From Bradyrhizobium sp. URHD0069 (GTDB lineage: Bacteria > Pseudomonadota > Alphaproteobacteria > Rhizobiales > Xanthobacteraceae), in assembly GCF_000701345.1 (NCBI RefSeq), contig NZ_KL370777.1, positions 131,467 to 195,466 on the forward strand: a DNA stretch of 64,000 nt, written 5' to 3'. A model generated the notes under the pieces. The model was not told where the DNA came from, did not search any database, and saw nothing but the letters and a program-made list of their open reading frames with translations. Made by a program: the position numbers and the translations under genes. Every line of letters begins with the position of its first letter. Positions within the stretch are counted from its first letter, which is position 1. Shown here piece after piece: positions 53,927 through 61,944 of this stretch.

Positions 53927-54124
53927 TCAATAACGCCGATCCTGACGCCGTTCCGTGCGTCCCGTACGCCGATCCTGACGCCGGTCCATGCCAGCGGTCT
54001 GGGCCTCAGCATCTGATGCCGTTAGTAGCATGGAGGGCGCTGCCAGGCCGAATGCGGCAGCCAGTCCAACTAGAGAAAGACTCCTTCGACGAGAGATTCC
54101 TTCCCAGTTCATGATTTCACTCAT
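53927..54124 (-). CDS. small exported basic-repeat protein
   Basis: A 65-residue protein. SRRRSLSLVGLAAAFG resembles a twin-arginine signal, with cleavage probably near DAEAQ. The 22-residue mature part is built from DRRQDRRTGRTERRQDRR repeats and is therefore extremely basic. It may bind polyanions such as polyphosphate or nucleic acid; that is inference from composition. An imperfect FixK box is centred 62 bases upstream. Confidence 0.55.
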   Translation of the reverse strand: MSEIMNWEGISRRRSLSLVGLAAAFGLAAPSMLLTASDAEAQTAGMDRRQDRRTGRTERRQDRRY

Positions 54125-54179
54125 GTCAAGCTCCCGGGCTTGGTGAGCTTTAATCCCGCGCTTCGTTCAGGTGCCCGCA

Positions 54180-54193
54180 TTGATCTATCTCAA
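54180..54193. promoter_or_regulatory. near-consensus FixK/FNR box TTGAT-CTAT-CTCAA
   Basis: It has a one-base departure from a full dyad (CTCAA for ATCAA) and is centred 62 bases upstream of the small basic-repeat gene starting at 54124. Confidence 0.5.
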
Positions 54194-54549
54194 ACCCGAA
54201 GTAAAAAGACCGCTTGGTCAGGGGCACTCCGATCTCGAACTTGCTCGCGTGAAAATCGGTTCACGCAGCGAACGAACCATTGATCGCGGTGGAAATGTCG
54301 ATCTACCTCTCCGCGCTGTCCTGCGCGGCGCTTGACGCGGCGTCTCGTCCTGCGCCGTTTGCGACATTACCAATCATGGAGCGTGCATAAGACTGTCTGT
54401 GTCGAGGCCCTGAGTTTCAAATTGAGCTTCGCAACTTCAAGATCGTCAGGCCAAGATCGTCAGGCATTGTCGGCCGAAGTGGCACGGTTGACTTCAGCTT
54501 TGATAAGGCATGTCGCTTCGAGCGGGTGCAGCACCATCTGGCCGCCATT

Positions 54550-54576
54550 CGAGAGGCGGTGTTGAGCCGCCTCTCG
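54550..54576 (-). terminator. 10-bp hairpin downstream of leftward genes
   Basis: CGAGAGGCGG (54550-54559), a 7-base loop, CCGCCTCTCG (54567-54576): a perfect stem 16 bases beyond the stop of the remnant at 54592. No T-run follows in the leftward direction. Confidence 0.5.
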
Positions 54577-54591
54577 CTCGCAGATGCTCAC

Positions 54592-54736
54592 TGGCAGGCG
54601 TACATCTGTCCGCCGTCAAGCTTGACCATGGTACCGGGCTTGCACCCGATGGCGTTGCGCGCCTGGTAGTCATCCCACGCGCTGTAGGCCGGCCGCCCGC
54701 GTAGTAGCACCCCTCACTGCGTAGTGAGGGTGCCAC
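54592..54736 (-). pseudogene. frameshifted C-terminal remnant of a small cysteine-ended secreted protein
   Basis: Leftward from 54736 one frame reads GCYYAGGRP. After a shift near 54690 another reads AYSAWDDYQARNAIGCKPG, then MVKLDGGQMYACQ and a stop at 54592. The CKPG...YAC ending recalls GCRQVVDAYGQIYTRC of the protein at 38818-39114. The remnant directly follows the 54760-55377 gene and may be its lost C terminus or a decayed neighbour. An 8-bp hairpin (54711-54718 with 54723-54730) lies inside. Confidence 0.45.
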
Positions 54737-54759
54737 TAATTGGTCGACGAGACCTAACG

Positions 54760-55377
54760 CTATTGCGTCCGTACGGTCCCGTTCGCGTTGAAGTCCTGCT
54801 TCTTATCGTACCCGGAATCGCGTAGATTCCGGAAATACAGGTCGCGGTCGCCGCTGCTCAGACCGCCCCACGCTGCGGATGGGTAACCGCCGTAGGAGGC
54901 CGCCCTGGCGCCCCGAACAGGACCACCGACGTAAGGACCACCTGCGTAGTAACCTGTGCCTGTTTGGTAGGGGTTGCCTCCCCATCCCCAGTTAGGTGAG
55001 GTGGCCGCGACTCCCCGAACAGGACCACCGACGTAAGGACCACCTCCGTAATAACCTGCGCCTGTTTGGTAGGGGTTGCCTCCCCATTCCCAGTTAGGTG
55101 AGGTGGCCGCGACCGCGCCAGCCGTGCCGATCGCGGCAGCCGTGCCGACCGCTGCGGCGCCTGCGCCGACTACACCGGCGCCGTAAACAGCCCGCCGCGT
55201 CTGCCGCCGCGCAACACCCGCAACGCTCACGGGGGTCAGCGGGCGACCCACCCGCGCCTGGGCGCTCTCGACTGATAGCGAGACGCCGCGTTGCTCAGAC
55301 CAGTTGAAGGAGAGCAGCGCCGCACACGCAAACGTCGAAGCTCCAATAGCAATTGTTGTCAGACTCATCTGCTTCAT
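54760..55377 (-). CDS. exported GRPLTP-motif protein with 34-residue tandem repeat
   Basis: A 205-residue protein with an export signal (about 7-25), the block QARVGRPLTPVSVAGVARRQTRRAV shared with 38818-39114, an Ala/Gly-rich segment, and two near-identical 34-residue units (VAATSPNW-x-WGGNPYQTG, then GYY-x-GGPYVGGPVRG). The ending is SSGDRDLYFRNLRDSGYDKKQDFNANGTVRTQ. It is probably an envelope structural or adhesive protein; the function is unknown. A weak FixK-like site lies 42-55 bases upstream and a perfect box about 170 bases upstream. Confidence 0.7.
   Translation of the reverse strand: MKQMSLTTIAIGASTFACAALLSFNWSEQRGVSLSVESAQARVGRPLTPVSVAGVARRQTRRAVYGAGVVGAGAAAVGTAAAIGTAGAVAATSPNWEWGGNPYQTGAGYYGGGPYVGGPVRGVAATSPNWGWGGNPYQTGTGYYAGGPYVGGPVRGARAASYGGYPSAAWGGLSSGDRDLYFRNLRDSGYDKKQDFNANGTVRTQ
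54911..55114. repeat. 102-bp tandem repeat, two copies
   Basis: Unit 1 spans 54911-55012 and unit 2 spans 55013-55114. They differ at only a handful of positions and keep the reading frame, pointing to a recent duplication within the gene at 54760-55377. Confidence 0.8.
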
Positions 55378-55418
55378 GGCCTTTCTCCGTTACTGCCTGC
55401 CCCATTTTGAACCGTTGT

Positions 55419-55432
55419 ACGACCTGGATCAG
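55419..55432. promoter_or_regulatory. weak FixK-like half-site ACGAC-CTGG-ATCAG
   Basis: Only one half (GATCAG) is close to consensus, but it is centred 48 bases upstream of the start at 55377. It may be a degenerate site assisted by the perfect box at 55548. Confidence 0.25.
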
Positions 55433-55547
55433 CCCGCTCAGCAGATGCTGTAGCCAAACCAACCAGAGTGGGCTTGCCCATCAGCAACTCAGGCGGCGGC
55501 GCGTCACCGCTCCCTTGGCGCGTATTACGCGCTCTGTCTTGTAAGCC

Positions 55548-55561
55548 TTGATCCAGATCAA
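55548..55561. promoter_or_regulatory. FixK/FNR-type box TTGAT-CCAG-ATCAA
   Basis: Perfect dyad identical to those at 44414 and 63196. It is centred 177 bases upstream of the gene at 54760-55377, farther than usual, so either the leader is long or a small unannotated transcript starts here. Confidence 0.68.
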
Positions 55562-55631
55562 GCGATTGCCGTCGCCATGGTCAATTGAGCGACGCTGCTC
55601 GATGCACCACGCGTCCTGCCCGAAGGCCCGA

Positions 55632-55871
55632 TCAGCGCCGGCCGACGCGATCCACCGGACCGCCACGGTTCATCGGCGTTCCAGGCCGTACCGCCTCTCG
55701 CGCCGCAGCTCGCGCGACCGGCCGTGGGCGCAGCACGACGCCCGGTCTAGCGACACAGCCGGCAGGATAACTGACGTATTGGCAGTATACGACGGCGCCA
55801 GCCTGTTCCGTACTTGCGGTTACGAAGCCAGCTATCAGCAGTAATGCCGAAAATGCGATCGGGAGTTTCAT
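55632..55871 (-). CDS. small exported YCQYV-type protein
   Basis: A 79-residue protein with a signal peptide (MKLPIAFSALLLIAGFVTAS), then AVVYCQYVSYPAGCVARPGVVLRPRPVARAAA, and a C terminus NRGGPVDRVGRR. The two cysteines eleven residues apart probably form a disulfide. I know similar short YCQYV...GC proteins from rhizobia, without a function. GGAGACC precedes the ATG. A perfect FixK-type box lies 119-132 bases upstream. Confidence 0.6.
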   Translation of the reverse strand: MKLPIAFSALLLIAGFVTASTEQAGAVVYCQYVSYPAGCVARPGVVLRPRPVARAAAREAVRPGTPMNRGGPVDRVGRR

Positions 55872-55989
55872 TTTGGTCTCCTATGTCGGAGTTCTAACGA
55901 TCCTCTGGAGCGATCTGCATGTTGATGCAGCCTTCTCCAGGCCAATTCAGACCGTAGACGCGAGACTGAGGGCAGGCCCAGCAGCAGGA

Positions 55990-56003
55990 TTGATACAGAT
56001 CAA
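55990..56003. promoter_or_regulatory. FixK/FNR-type box TTGAT-ACAG-ATCAA
   Basis: Perfect dyad identical to the one before the CoA-transferase genes. It is centred 126 bases upstream of the small YCQYV-type gene. Confidence 0.7.
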
Positions 56004-56112
56004 GGTCTCTCGTTGACCTTACCGCGCCCTGCCCTTTCATACGGAAGAAGCACGCGCCAGAAACTCTTAAAGGACATAGGCGCCCCACCGTCTTGTCAGT
56101 TGCGTGCCCGCA

Positions 56113-56571
56113 CTACTCGGGCCGCCATCGTTTCTCTCGTTTTTCCCGCTCGTCCCCGCTGGCCATCAGCGCCCTCCGCAATACCTCAAAAATCACCGCC
56201 GTCGACCAGCCAAACAACAACACGCCATTCATCGCGGTCATTGGCCCAAGCAAGTTCCAGCGCTCGACCGGGGTGACGTCGCCGTAGCCGAGTGTCGTGT
56301 AGTTCACAAAGGCGAAATAAATGACATCAGTGCCTGCAGGTGCGGCGCTGACGGTCGCGTAAATCAATGACCAGACGAGAACCTCGGCAAGGTGCGCGAT
56401 CATCAAGACTGTCACGGTGGCAATCATGAGCACGATCAATCGAAGCGTCTGGCGTGACGTTGCCAATTCATCCGCGGTGCGTGCCACCTTTATTACCGCC
56501 ACCATCACCAAGGCATGGATCGCAATGTTGCAAACGCTGGCGGCAGCACCCACGAAATATTGACGCAACAT
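56113..56571 (-). CDS. two-TM potassium-channel-like protein
   Basis: A 152-residue Ion_trans_2-type channel subunit with the selectivity filter TLGYGD (93-98). A hydrophobic N-terminal segment (about 8-30), TM about 43-70 and TM about 106-132 follow, with a short charged tail. The pore layout fits a K+ channel without a regulatory RCK domain. It lies 80 bases after fabI on the same strand, so may be the last gene of the PHA-synthase-like/pta/ackA/fabI operon. A role in membrane potential under energy limitation is speculative. Confidence 0.8.
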   Translation of the reverse strand: MLRQYFVGAAASVCNIAIHALVMVAVIKVARTADELATSRQTLRLIVLMIATVTVLMIAHLAEVLVWSLIYATVSAAPAGTDVIYFAFVNYTTLGYGDVTPVERWNLLGPMTAMNGVLLFGWSTAVIFEVLRRALMASGDEREKREKRWRPE

Positions 56572-56651
56572 ACGGATGCCTCCGGCGATGGGGCCGTTCT
56601 GCCTAGCAATGTGGGCGTCCGAATTTGGCTAAGCTCCAAGGAGGCCAAGCC

Positions 56652-57443
56652 CTAGTCGATAATGTGATATCCGCCATCGATATATATGACGCCGCCGGTA
56701 ATCAGCTTTGCGCCGTCGAGCGCCAGAAAAGCCGTCGCCGCACCGACGTCGTCGATACTCACGAGGCTCCGTGCGGGAGCCTTGGTCTGCGCCTTGTCCA
56801 TCAACTCATCGAATTCGGGGATTCCTGAAGCCGCGCGCGTTGCCAGCGGTCCCGGCGAAATCGCGTGCACCCGGATGCCTTTGGGACCGAGCTCGGCTGC
56901 AATGTAGCGGACCGCAGCTTCCAGTGCCGCCTTGGCAACCCCCATGACATTATAGTTCTGCACCACCATCTGGCTGCCGTAATAGGTCATGGTGAAGAGC
57001 GTACCGCCGTCCTTCATCAGCGGCTCCGCCAGATGCGCCATCCGCATGAACGACCAGCAGGAAACGTCCATCGTCTTGAGGAAGCCGTCCCGCTGAACAT
57101 CGACCACGCGCCCGTGCAGTGCCTCCTTCGGAGAGAACGCGATCGAGTGAAGCAGAAAATCGAGCCGGCCCCACTCCTTTTCGATACGTTCGAACACCTG
57201 CTCCGTTTGCCCTTCGGTATTCACATCGAGCGGCATGAAGATCGGCGCCTCAAGCTCCTTCGCCAGCGGTTCGACGTGCTTCTTGGCCCGCTCGTTCAGA
57301 TAGGTGACTGCCAGCTCCGCGCCCAAGGCTCGAAACGCTTTGGCGCATCCCCACGCGATCGACTGATCGTTGGCGATTCCGACGATCAGGCCTTTTCGTC
57401 CCTTCAGCGCAACCTTGGTCTCTGGAAATACCGGAATTGTCAT
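56652..57443 (-). CDS. fabI: enoyl-ACP reductase (NADH), FabI
   Basis: A 263-residue SDR-type reductase with the FabI glycine motif GLIVGIANDQSIAWGCAKAF, the S-x-A-F-S-P substrate loop and the catalytic pair Tyr164-x6-Lys171 in NYNVMGVAK. It catalyses the last step of fatty-acid elongation. The start overlaps the ackA stop as ATGA. A second, conditionally expressed FabI beside acetate-kinase genes is unusual; the housekeeping copy is presumably elsewhere. It may alter fatty-acid composition or act as an NADH sink under low oxygen. Confidence 0.88.
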   Translation of the reverse strand: MTIPVFPETKVALKGRKGLIVGIANDQSIAWGCAKAFRALGAELAVTYLNERAKKHVEPLAKELEAPIFMPLDVNTEGQTEQVFERIEKEWGRLDFLLHSIAFSPKEALHGRVVDVQRDGFLKTMDVSCWSFMRMAHLAEPLMKDGGTLFTMTYYGSQMVVQNYNVMGVAKAALEAAVRYIAAELGPKGIRVHAISPGPLATRAASGIPEFDELMDKAQTKAPARSLVSIDDVGAATAFLALDGAKLITGGVIYIDGGYHIID

Positions 57444-58666
57444 GACGCTCTCTCACGTTTTGGACGGGAGGACGAATGCCGATTCAACAGCAGCGACAAT
57501 GTGTGCTGCGCAATCATCAACTCTTCGTCGGTCGGAACGACGTAGACGGGAGTGCGGCTATCCGCCCGCGATATCCGCAGCGCGTGCCGGGCGTTCTCCG
57601 TCGGATCAAGGGTCACCCCGAGCCATGCGAGCCGTTCCGCGATCCTCGCCCGAATGCCGACAGAGTTTTCGCCGATGCCCGCGGTGAAGACAAAGGCATC
57701 AACGCCTTGCAAGGCGGCCGCCAGCATTCCGGCATGGAGCGCAACCCGGTAGACAAAATAGTCGATGGCAAAAGCCGCGCGGGGATCACTGCTGTTCTGA
57801 AGTTCCCGCATGTCGTTGCTGATGCCGGAAAGTCCCTTTAGCCCGCAATCGCGGTATAGAAAATTTTGCACCTCGGGGGGCGACATGCCCTTTGCAGTCA
57901 TAAGATACAGAATGACTCCGGGATCGATCTGGCCGGTCCGCGTTCCCATCGGAAGTCCATCAAGGGCGGTGAAGCCCATCGTGCTCTCCACGCTGCGCCC
58001 GCCGTGAATGGCGCACATGGAGGCGCCGCTCCCCAGATGGGCAACGACGACCCGTGCCTTCGCAATATCGGGCGCTACCTGTGGCAATGTCTTCGCAATA
58101 TATTCATAGGAAAGACCGTGAAATCCATAACGCCGGATTCCCTCATCGTGCAGCCCGCGAGGTATGGCGTAGTGGTCCGCAACCTGGTCGTGGTCGCGGT
58201 GAAAGGCGGTGTCGAAGCAGGCGACCTGAGGCAGAGCGGGAAAATTGGCCAGCAGCGAGCGGATCGGCGCCAGATTGTGGGGCTGATGCAGCGGCGCGAG
58301 CGTCGTGAAACGCTCCAGACGCGCAATCACGCCATGGTCGATCAGCACGGCCCGATCGTAATCTGGGCCGCCGTGCACGACCCGATGGCCGACCGCGAGC
58401 GGGCTCAATTGAAGTTCGTCCCGCAGCCAGGCGCTCGCGAGCATCAGTGCCCCCGGAACGTCTTGAACACTCTCGATCGGGTAGGCCCGGTCCGCCAGTG
58501 TATCGCCCGTTGCTCCAGTTGCGCGTAACCGGGGACGACTGCCGATGCCGTCCATCTGACCTTTGATCTCTCGTCGCAGCCTGCCGTCGCCGTCGAGAGC
58601 GAACACCTGGAACTTCACGCTTGAGGAGCCGGCGTTGACGACGAGGATCGTATCCATGGCAGTCAC
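57440..58666 (-). CDS. ackA: acetate kinase
   Basis: A 408-residue acetokinase: ILVVNAGSSSVKF (phosphate motif), VGHRVVHGG, HLGSGASMCAIHGG and FTAGIGENS. It converts acetyl phosphate and ADP to acetate and ATP, yielding ATP without respiration. The GTG at 58666 overlaps the upstream stop as GTGA; the ATG at 58657 is an alternative start. It sits between phosphotransacetylase and fabI in one operon. Confidence 0.92.
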   Translation of the reverse strand: MTAMDTILVVNAGSSSVKFQVFALDGDGRLRREIKGQMDGIGSRPRLRATGATGDTLADRAYPIESVQDVPGALMLASAWLRDELQLSPLAVGHRVVHGGPDYDRAVLIDHGVIARLERFTTLAPLHQPHNLAPIRSLLANFPALPQVACFDTAFHRDHDQVADHYAIPRGLHDEGIRRYGFHGLSYEYIAKTLPQVAPDIAKARVVVAHLGSGASMCAIHGGRSVESTMGFTALDGLPMGTRTGQIDPGVILYLMTAKGMSPPEVQNFLYRDCGLKGLSGISNDMRELQNSSDPRAAFAIDYFVYRVALHAGMLAAALQGVDAFVFTAGIGENSVGIRARIAERLAWLGVTLDPTENARHALRISRADSRTPVYVVPTDEELMIAQHTLSLLLNRHSSSRPKRERAS

Positions 58667-59637
58667 GCGGCGACTGTCTGAGCGTGGCGTCGCCGTCCGT
58701 CGGCATAGAGCGTTGCAACCGCGCAGGATGCCATGCGGACCCTCGGTGAATCGGCCCGCGAGGTCAGCACGATCGGAACGCGGGCGCCCAGCACGATGCC
58801 GGCTCCATCCGCCTTGGCGAAGTACGCCAGATTCTTGGCCAGCATGTTGCCGGCCTCGAGATCCGGCACCACCAGGATCTGGGCGCGCCCAGCCACTTCC
58901 GATCTTATTCCCTTGATCCTTGCCGCTTCCATATCCACCGCGTTGTCAAACGCGAGCGGTCCATCGAGCAGCCCGCCCGTGATCTGCCCGCGGTCCGCCA
59001 TCTTGCAGAGCGCGGCAGCCTCGATGGTCGACGGGATCTTGGAGGTGACAGTCTCGACCGCCGAGAGGATAGCGACCCGGGGCAATGTGCCGAAACCGGC
59101 CTGGTTATAGAGATCGATGGCATTTTGCACGATGTCGCGCTTGCCATCGAGGTCCGGAAAAATATTGATCGCGGCGTCGGTGATGAACACGGTCTCGCTG
59201 TAGGCAGGAACATCCATCACGAACACATGGCTGATCCGCCTCTCGGTGCGCAGCCCACCTGCCTTTGCGGTAACGCTTCGCATGAGCTCGTCGGTGTGCA
59301 GGCTGCCTTTCATCAGCATCTCGCCCTTGGCCGCGTGAATCAGCTCGACGGCCTTTGCTGCAGCGGCCTCGCTGTGAGGGACATCGATCAGCTCGAATCC
59401 GCTGATATCGATGTTGTGCTTGAACGCGGCGGCCTTGATCTTTCCAGCTGGCCCGACAAGTGTCGGCTTGATGATGCCGGCTTCGGCCGCGTCGGCCACG
59501 CCGCGTAGCGAGCTTTCGTCGCAAGGATGCACAACGATGGTCGCCGCCGCCGGGATCGCTTTCGCTGCTGCGATGAGACGGTCGTATTTGGCACCGGGTT
59601 TGGCTTCGCCCGCTTCCAGAGATGCAATCCTCATCAT
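58663..59637 (-). CDS. phosphate acetyl/butyryltransferase
   Basis: A 324-residue PTA_PTB-family enzyme with VVHPCDESSLRGVADAAEAGIIKPTLVGP, FVMDVPAYSETVFITDAAINIFPDL and a C-terminal GIVLGARVPIVLTSRADS. The short single-domain form fits either phosphotransacetylase or phosphotransbutyrylase. With the acetate kinase it forms a Pta-Ack pathway for substrate-level phosphorylation. The ATG at 59637 or the one at 59652 may be used. Confidence 0.85.
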   Translation of the reverse strand: MMRIASLEAGEAKPGAKYDRLIAAAKAIPAAATIVVHPCDESSLRGVADAAEAGIIKPTLVGPAGKIKAAAFKHNIDISGFELIDVPHSEAAAAKAVELIHAAKGEMLMKGSLHTDELMRSVTAKAGGLRTERRISHVFVMDVPAYSETVFITDAAINIFPDLDGKRDIVQNAIDLYNQAGFGTLPRVAILSAVETVTSKIPSTIEAAALCKMADRGQITGGLLDGPLAFDNAVDMEAARIKGIRSEVAGRAQILVVPDLEAGNMLAKNLAYFAKADGAGIVLGARVPIVLTSRADSPRVRMASCAVATLYADGRRRHAQTVAA

Positions 59638-59663
59638 CGAACTCCCAATCATCTCACACCGGC

Positions 59664-61853
59664 CTATGACGCCTTCGCCTGCCGTTCGCCGGCCAGGCCG
59701 AACAGCTGTGTCACTCGATCAAGCCGTCTGGCGGTTTCGCCGGAGATTTCCGCACTCGCGGACAGCACGCCACGGATGGCATCCAGACCGGCGCGCCGTT
59801 CGTCTTCACTTGACGGCAGCAATTTTGGGATAGCGGCGAGGCTCGCTTCCGGCTCCAGCAGCAGCATGAAGAATTGCTCGCGCACGATCGTCTTGAACTG
59901 GGCAAGCGTGAGGCGCGAGCCGGCGCGGCTCGCGCGAACTCGCCGCAATGCCTCGAGGCTCCGCTCATCAACCATTCCGCGGGCCATGCCGACGTAAAGC
60001 AGGCCACGAATGGCGCATTCCCTGAGACCGCCATTGCCGATCTGCGATTTCAGTTCCGCGATGCGCGCCTCCAGACGCTCGCGGTGCTCGGGCGACATCT
60101 CCCGCCTGGGCGACACTTCCGTATCCGGCTTGATTCCGACCGCGGCCTGCAGCGTGGGAGATCCGTAGATGCTGAGAAAAAGCGTCTCGCTGAGAGCTTC
60201 CTGCGTGTCGCGCCACTGGTCTAGAACATTGACGATGTTCTTCGAGAGGGTCTCCTGGAAGGCAAGCAATGGATTGTCCTCTGCCGCCGGTTTGCGGTGC
60301 TCGCGAACGTTGTCAGCCGCCTCAGCCACGCCCCTCATAGCCGCGCTATCGCCGCCGAAGACCTCGTACGACACGCGGAGCGGATGCAATTTGCGCATCC
60401 ACTCCGCCAGTTGCGGACTAACTGCGGCGCGGACCCATGGCTGCACGAAATTCCGGTAGTTGGCGAGATTGATCTCGGACACCCGGGCGGCGGTGGCAAA
60501 CCGCCGCTCGTCCTCCGCCGTGTTGCCGCCCATCGCCCGAATATCGTCCAGCGTGCGCCGCTCACAGCGCATGATCCACTTCCCGCCTGCCAGCTCCGCA
60601 TTGATGGTTTCGGCCGATTTGGCTTCGAAGGTAGCCTCGTACAGTCCGGGCGGGAGCACGTCGATCAGGTCGATGTTGCTTGAAAATTCGCTGTGCTCTT
60701 TCTTGGCGACGCCGCCCGAGACGAATATTCCGAGATGCCCGACCGTTTCGTGAACGGTATAAACGATGGTCTGCCCGTAGGCCCGGATCTCGTCGACATC
60801 GCTGTAAAGATCAAGAATCCAATCAAGCGCCTGCTGCGGTGGCGTGATGTTGTCGCCCTTTGAACAGAATACCACGATCGGCGAACGGATGTTCCGGAGA
60901 TCGACAACCTGGCCGTCGGATGTCTTGATGCGCCCCGCGGCAAGGTTATTGCCGACGAACAGCTCATCGACGATGAACTGGATCTCCTCGGCATTCAGGT
61001 TGACATGTCCGCCCCACCACCGCTCGAACTCGAGATAGCGATCTGCCTCGGTGTCGACTTTGGAATAGACATTGTACTGCTTGGTCCAGAGCGTGTTCGA
61101 AGGATTCATGTTCTCGAAATTCTGGACCAGCCATGCGCCGTCGAACTTGCCGCCGCCGAGATCGCTGGTGAGCGCGGTCAGCCAGCTTCCTCCCAGCAGG
61201 CCGCCCGAATAACGCATCGGGTTCTTGCCGCGGACGCCGGCCCAGTAGGACAACGGCGCGCCGGCGATGATGAGCGGACCGAACAATTCCGGTCGCAGTG
61301 AGGCCAGGATCATGACCGCCCAGCCGGCCTGGCAATTGCCGATCACGCACGGCTTGCCGTCGGCGTCCGGGTGCAGGGCGATGACTTTCTCGATGAAGAC
61401 CGCCTCCGCTCTCGCGATATCCTCGATTGTCTGGCCGGGCACCGGTTCGGGCAGGAAGCCGATGAAGTAACAGGGATGGCCGGCGTTCATCGCCACGCCG
61501 ATCTCGCTGTCCGCCTTGAATCCGCCGATCCCCGGCCCGTGGCCTGCGCGAGGATCGACCACCACGAACGGACGGCGTCTAGTATCAATCTCCACCCCGC
61601 GCGGCGGAGCGACGCGCACGAGCCCATAATTTACCGGCCGGTGAAGCGTTCTGCCGTCGAGGATCAATTCGACGGCATAGTCGAGAACATGAGGCGCCGT
61701 TTCGGCCAGATGTTCGCGGTATTGAACCCCGCGCTGACGCATGACATCGAGGAACAGGACGCTGCGTTGCCCGGTATCCACCAGATATTCAAAGGCGGAT
61801 GCAAAAAGCCCGGGCAGCGCGTCGCCCGGGATTGCCTGCTTGTCGGTAGACAT
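59664..61853 (-). CDS. DUF3141 / PHA-synthase-like alpha/beta hydrolase
   Basis: A 729-residue protein. An alpha/beta-hydrolase core (about 60-400) has PRAGHGPGIGGFKADSEIG, the nucleophile elbow VIGNCQAGW with Cys174, as in PHA synthases, FCSKGDNITPPQQALDWI (acid) and VHETVGHLGIFVSG (His). A helical C-terminal half (about 450-729), with LRVSYEVFGGD and long amphipathic helices, is not found in normal PhaC. It may transfer or store acyl groups. It is the first gene of the pta-ackA-fabI operon. GAGATTTGAAG before 61853 decides the start. Confidence 0.8.
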   Translation of the reverse strand: MSTDKQAIPGDALPGLFASAFEYLVDTGQRSVLFLDVMRQRGVQYREHLAETAPHVLDYAVELILDGRTLHRPVNYGLVRVAPPRGVEIDTRRRPFVVVDPRAGHGPGIGGFKADSEIGVAMNAGHPCYFIGFLPEPVPGQTIEDIARAEAVFIEKVIALHPDADGKPCVIGNCQAGWAVMILASLRPELFGPLIIAGAPLSYWAGVRGKNPMRYSGGLLGGSWLTALTSDLGGGKFDGAWLVQNFENMNPSNTLWTKQYNVYSKVDTEADRYLEFERWWGGHVNLNAEEIQFIVDELFVGNNLAAGRIKTSDGQVVDLRNIRSPIVVFCSKGDNITPPQQALDWILDLYSDVDEIRAYGQTIVYTVHETVGHLGIFVSGGVAKKEHSEFSSNIDLIDVLPPGLYEATFEAKSAETINAELAGGKWIMRCERRTLDDIRAMGGNTAEDERRFATAARVSEINLANYRNFVQPWVRAAVSPQLAEWMRKLHPLRVSYEVFGGDSAAMRGVAEAADNVREHRKPAAEDNPLLAFQETLSKNIVNVLDQWRDTQEALSETLFLSIYGSPTLQAAVGIKPDTEVSPRREMSPEHRERLEARIAELKSQIGNGGLRECAIRGLLYVGMARGMVDERSLEALRRVRASRAGSRLTLAQFKTIVREQFFMLLLEPEASLAAIPKLLPSSEDERRAGLDAIRGVLSASAEISGETARRLDRVTQLFGLAGERQAKAS

Positions 61854-61912
61854 CTTCAAATCTCTCATTGCTTGCAGCCCACGATCAGGATCACGCGGGC
61901 GCGGAAGAGACC

Positions 61913-61926
61913 TTTGACATAGGTCA
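61913..61926. promoter_or_regulatory. FixK/FNR-type box TTGAC-ATAG-GTCAA
   Basis: Perfect dyad of the TTGAC form, centred 67 bases upstream of the DUF3141 start at 61853. A -41.5 placement gives a leader of about 25 bases. It should drive the DUF3141-pta-ackA-fabI operon. Confidence 0.75.
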
Positions 61927-61944
61927 AGGGAACCCGGCGTTCGC

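Larger units (their letters stand above)
54125..54591. other. 467-base gap with box, tandem repeat and hairpin
   Basis: It contains the imperfect FixK box at 54180, a 14-bp tandem repeat (CAAGATCGTCAGGC at 54438-54451 and 54452-54465) and a strong hairpin at 54550-54576. I see no gene. Confidence 0.5.
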
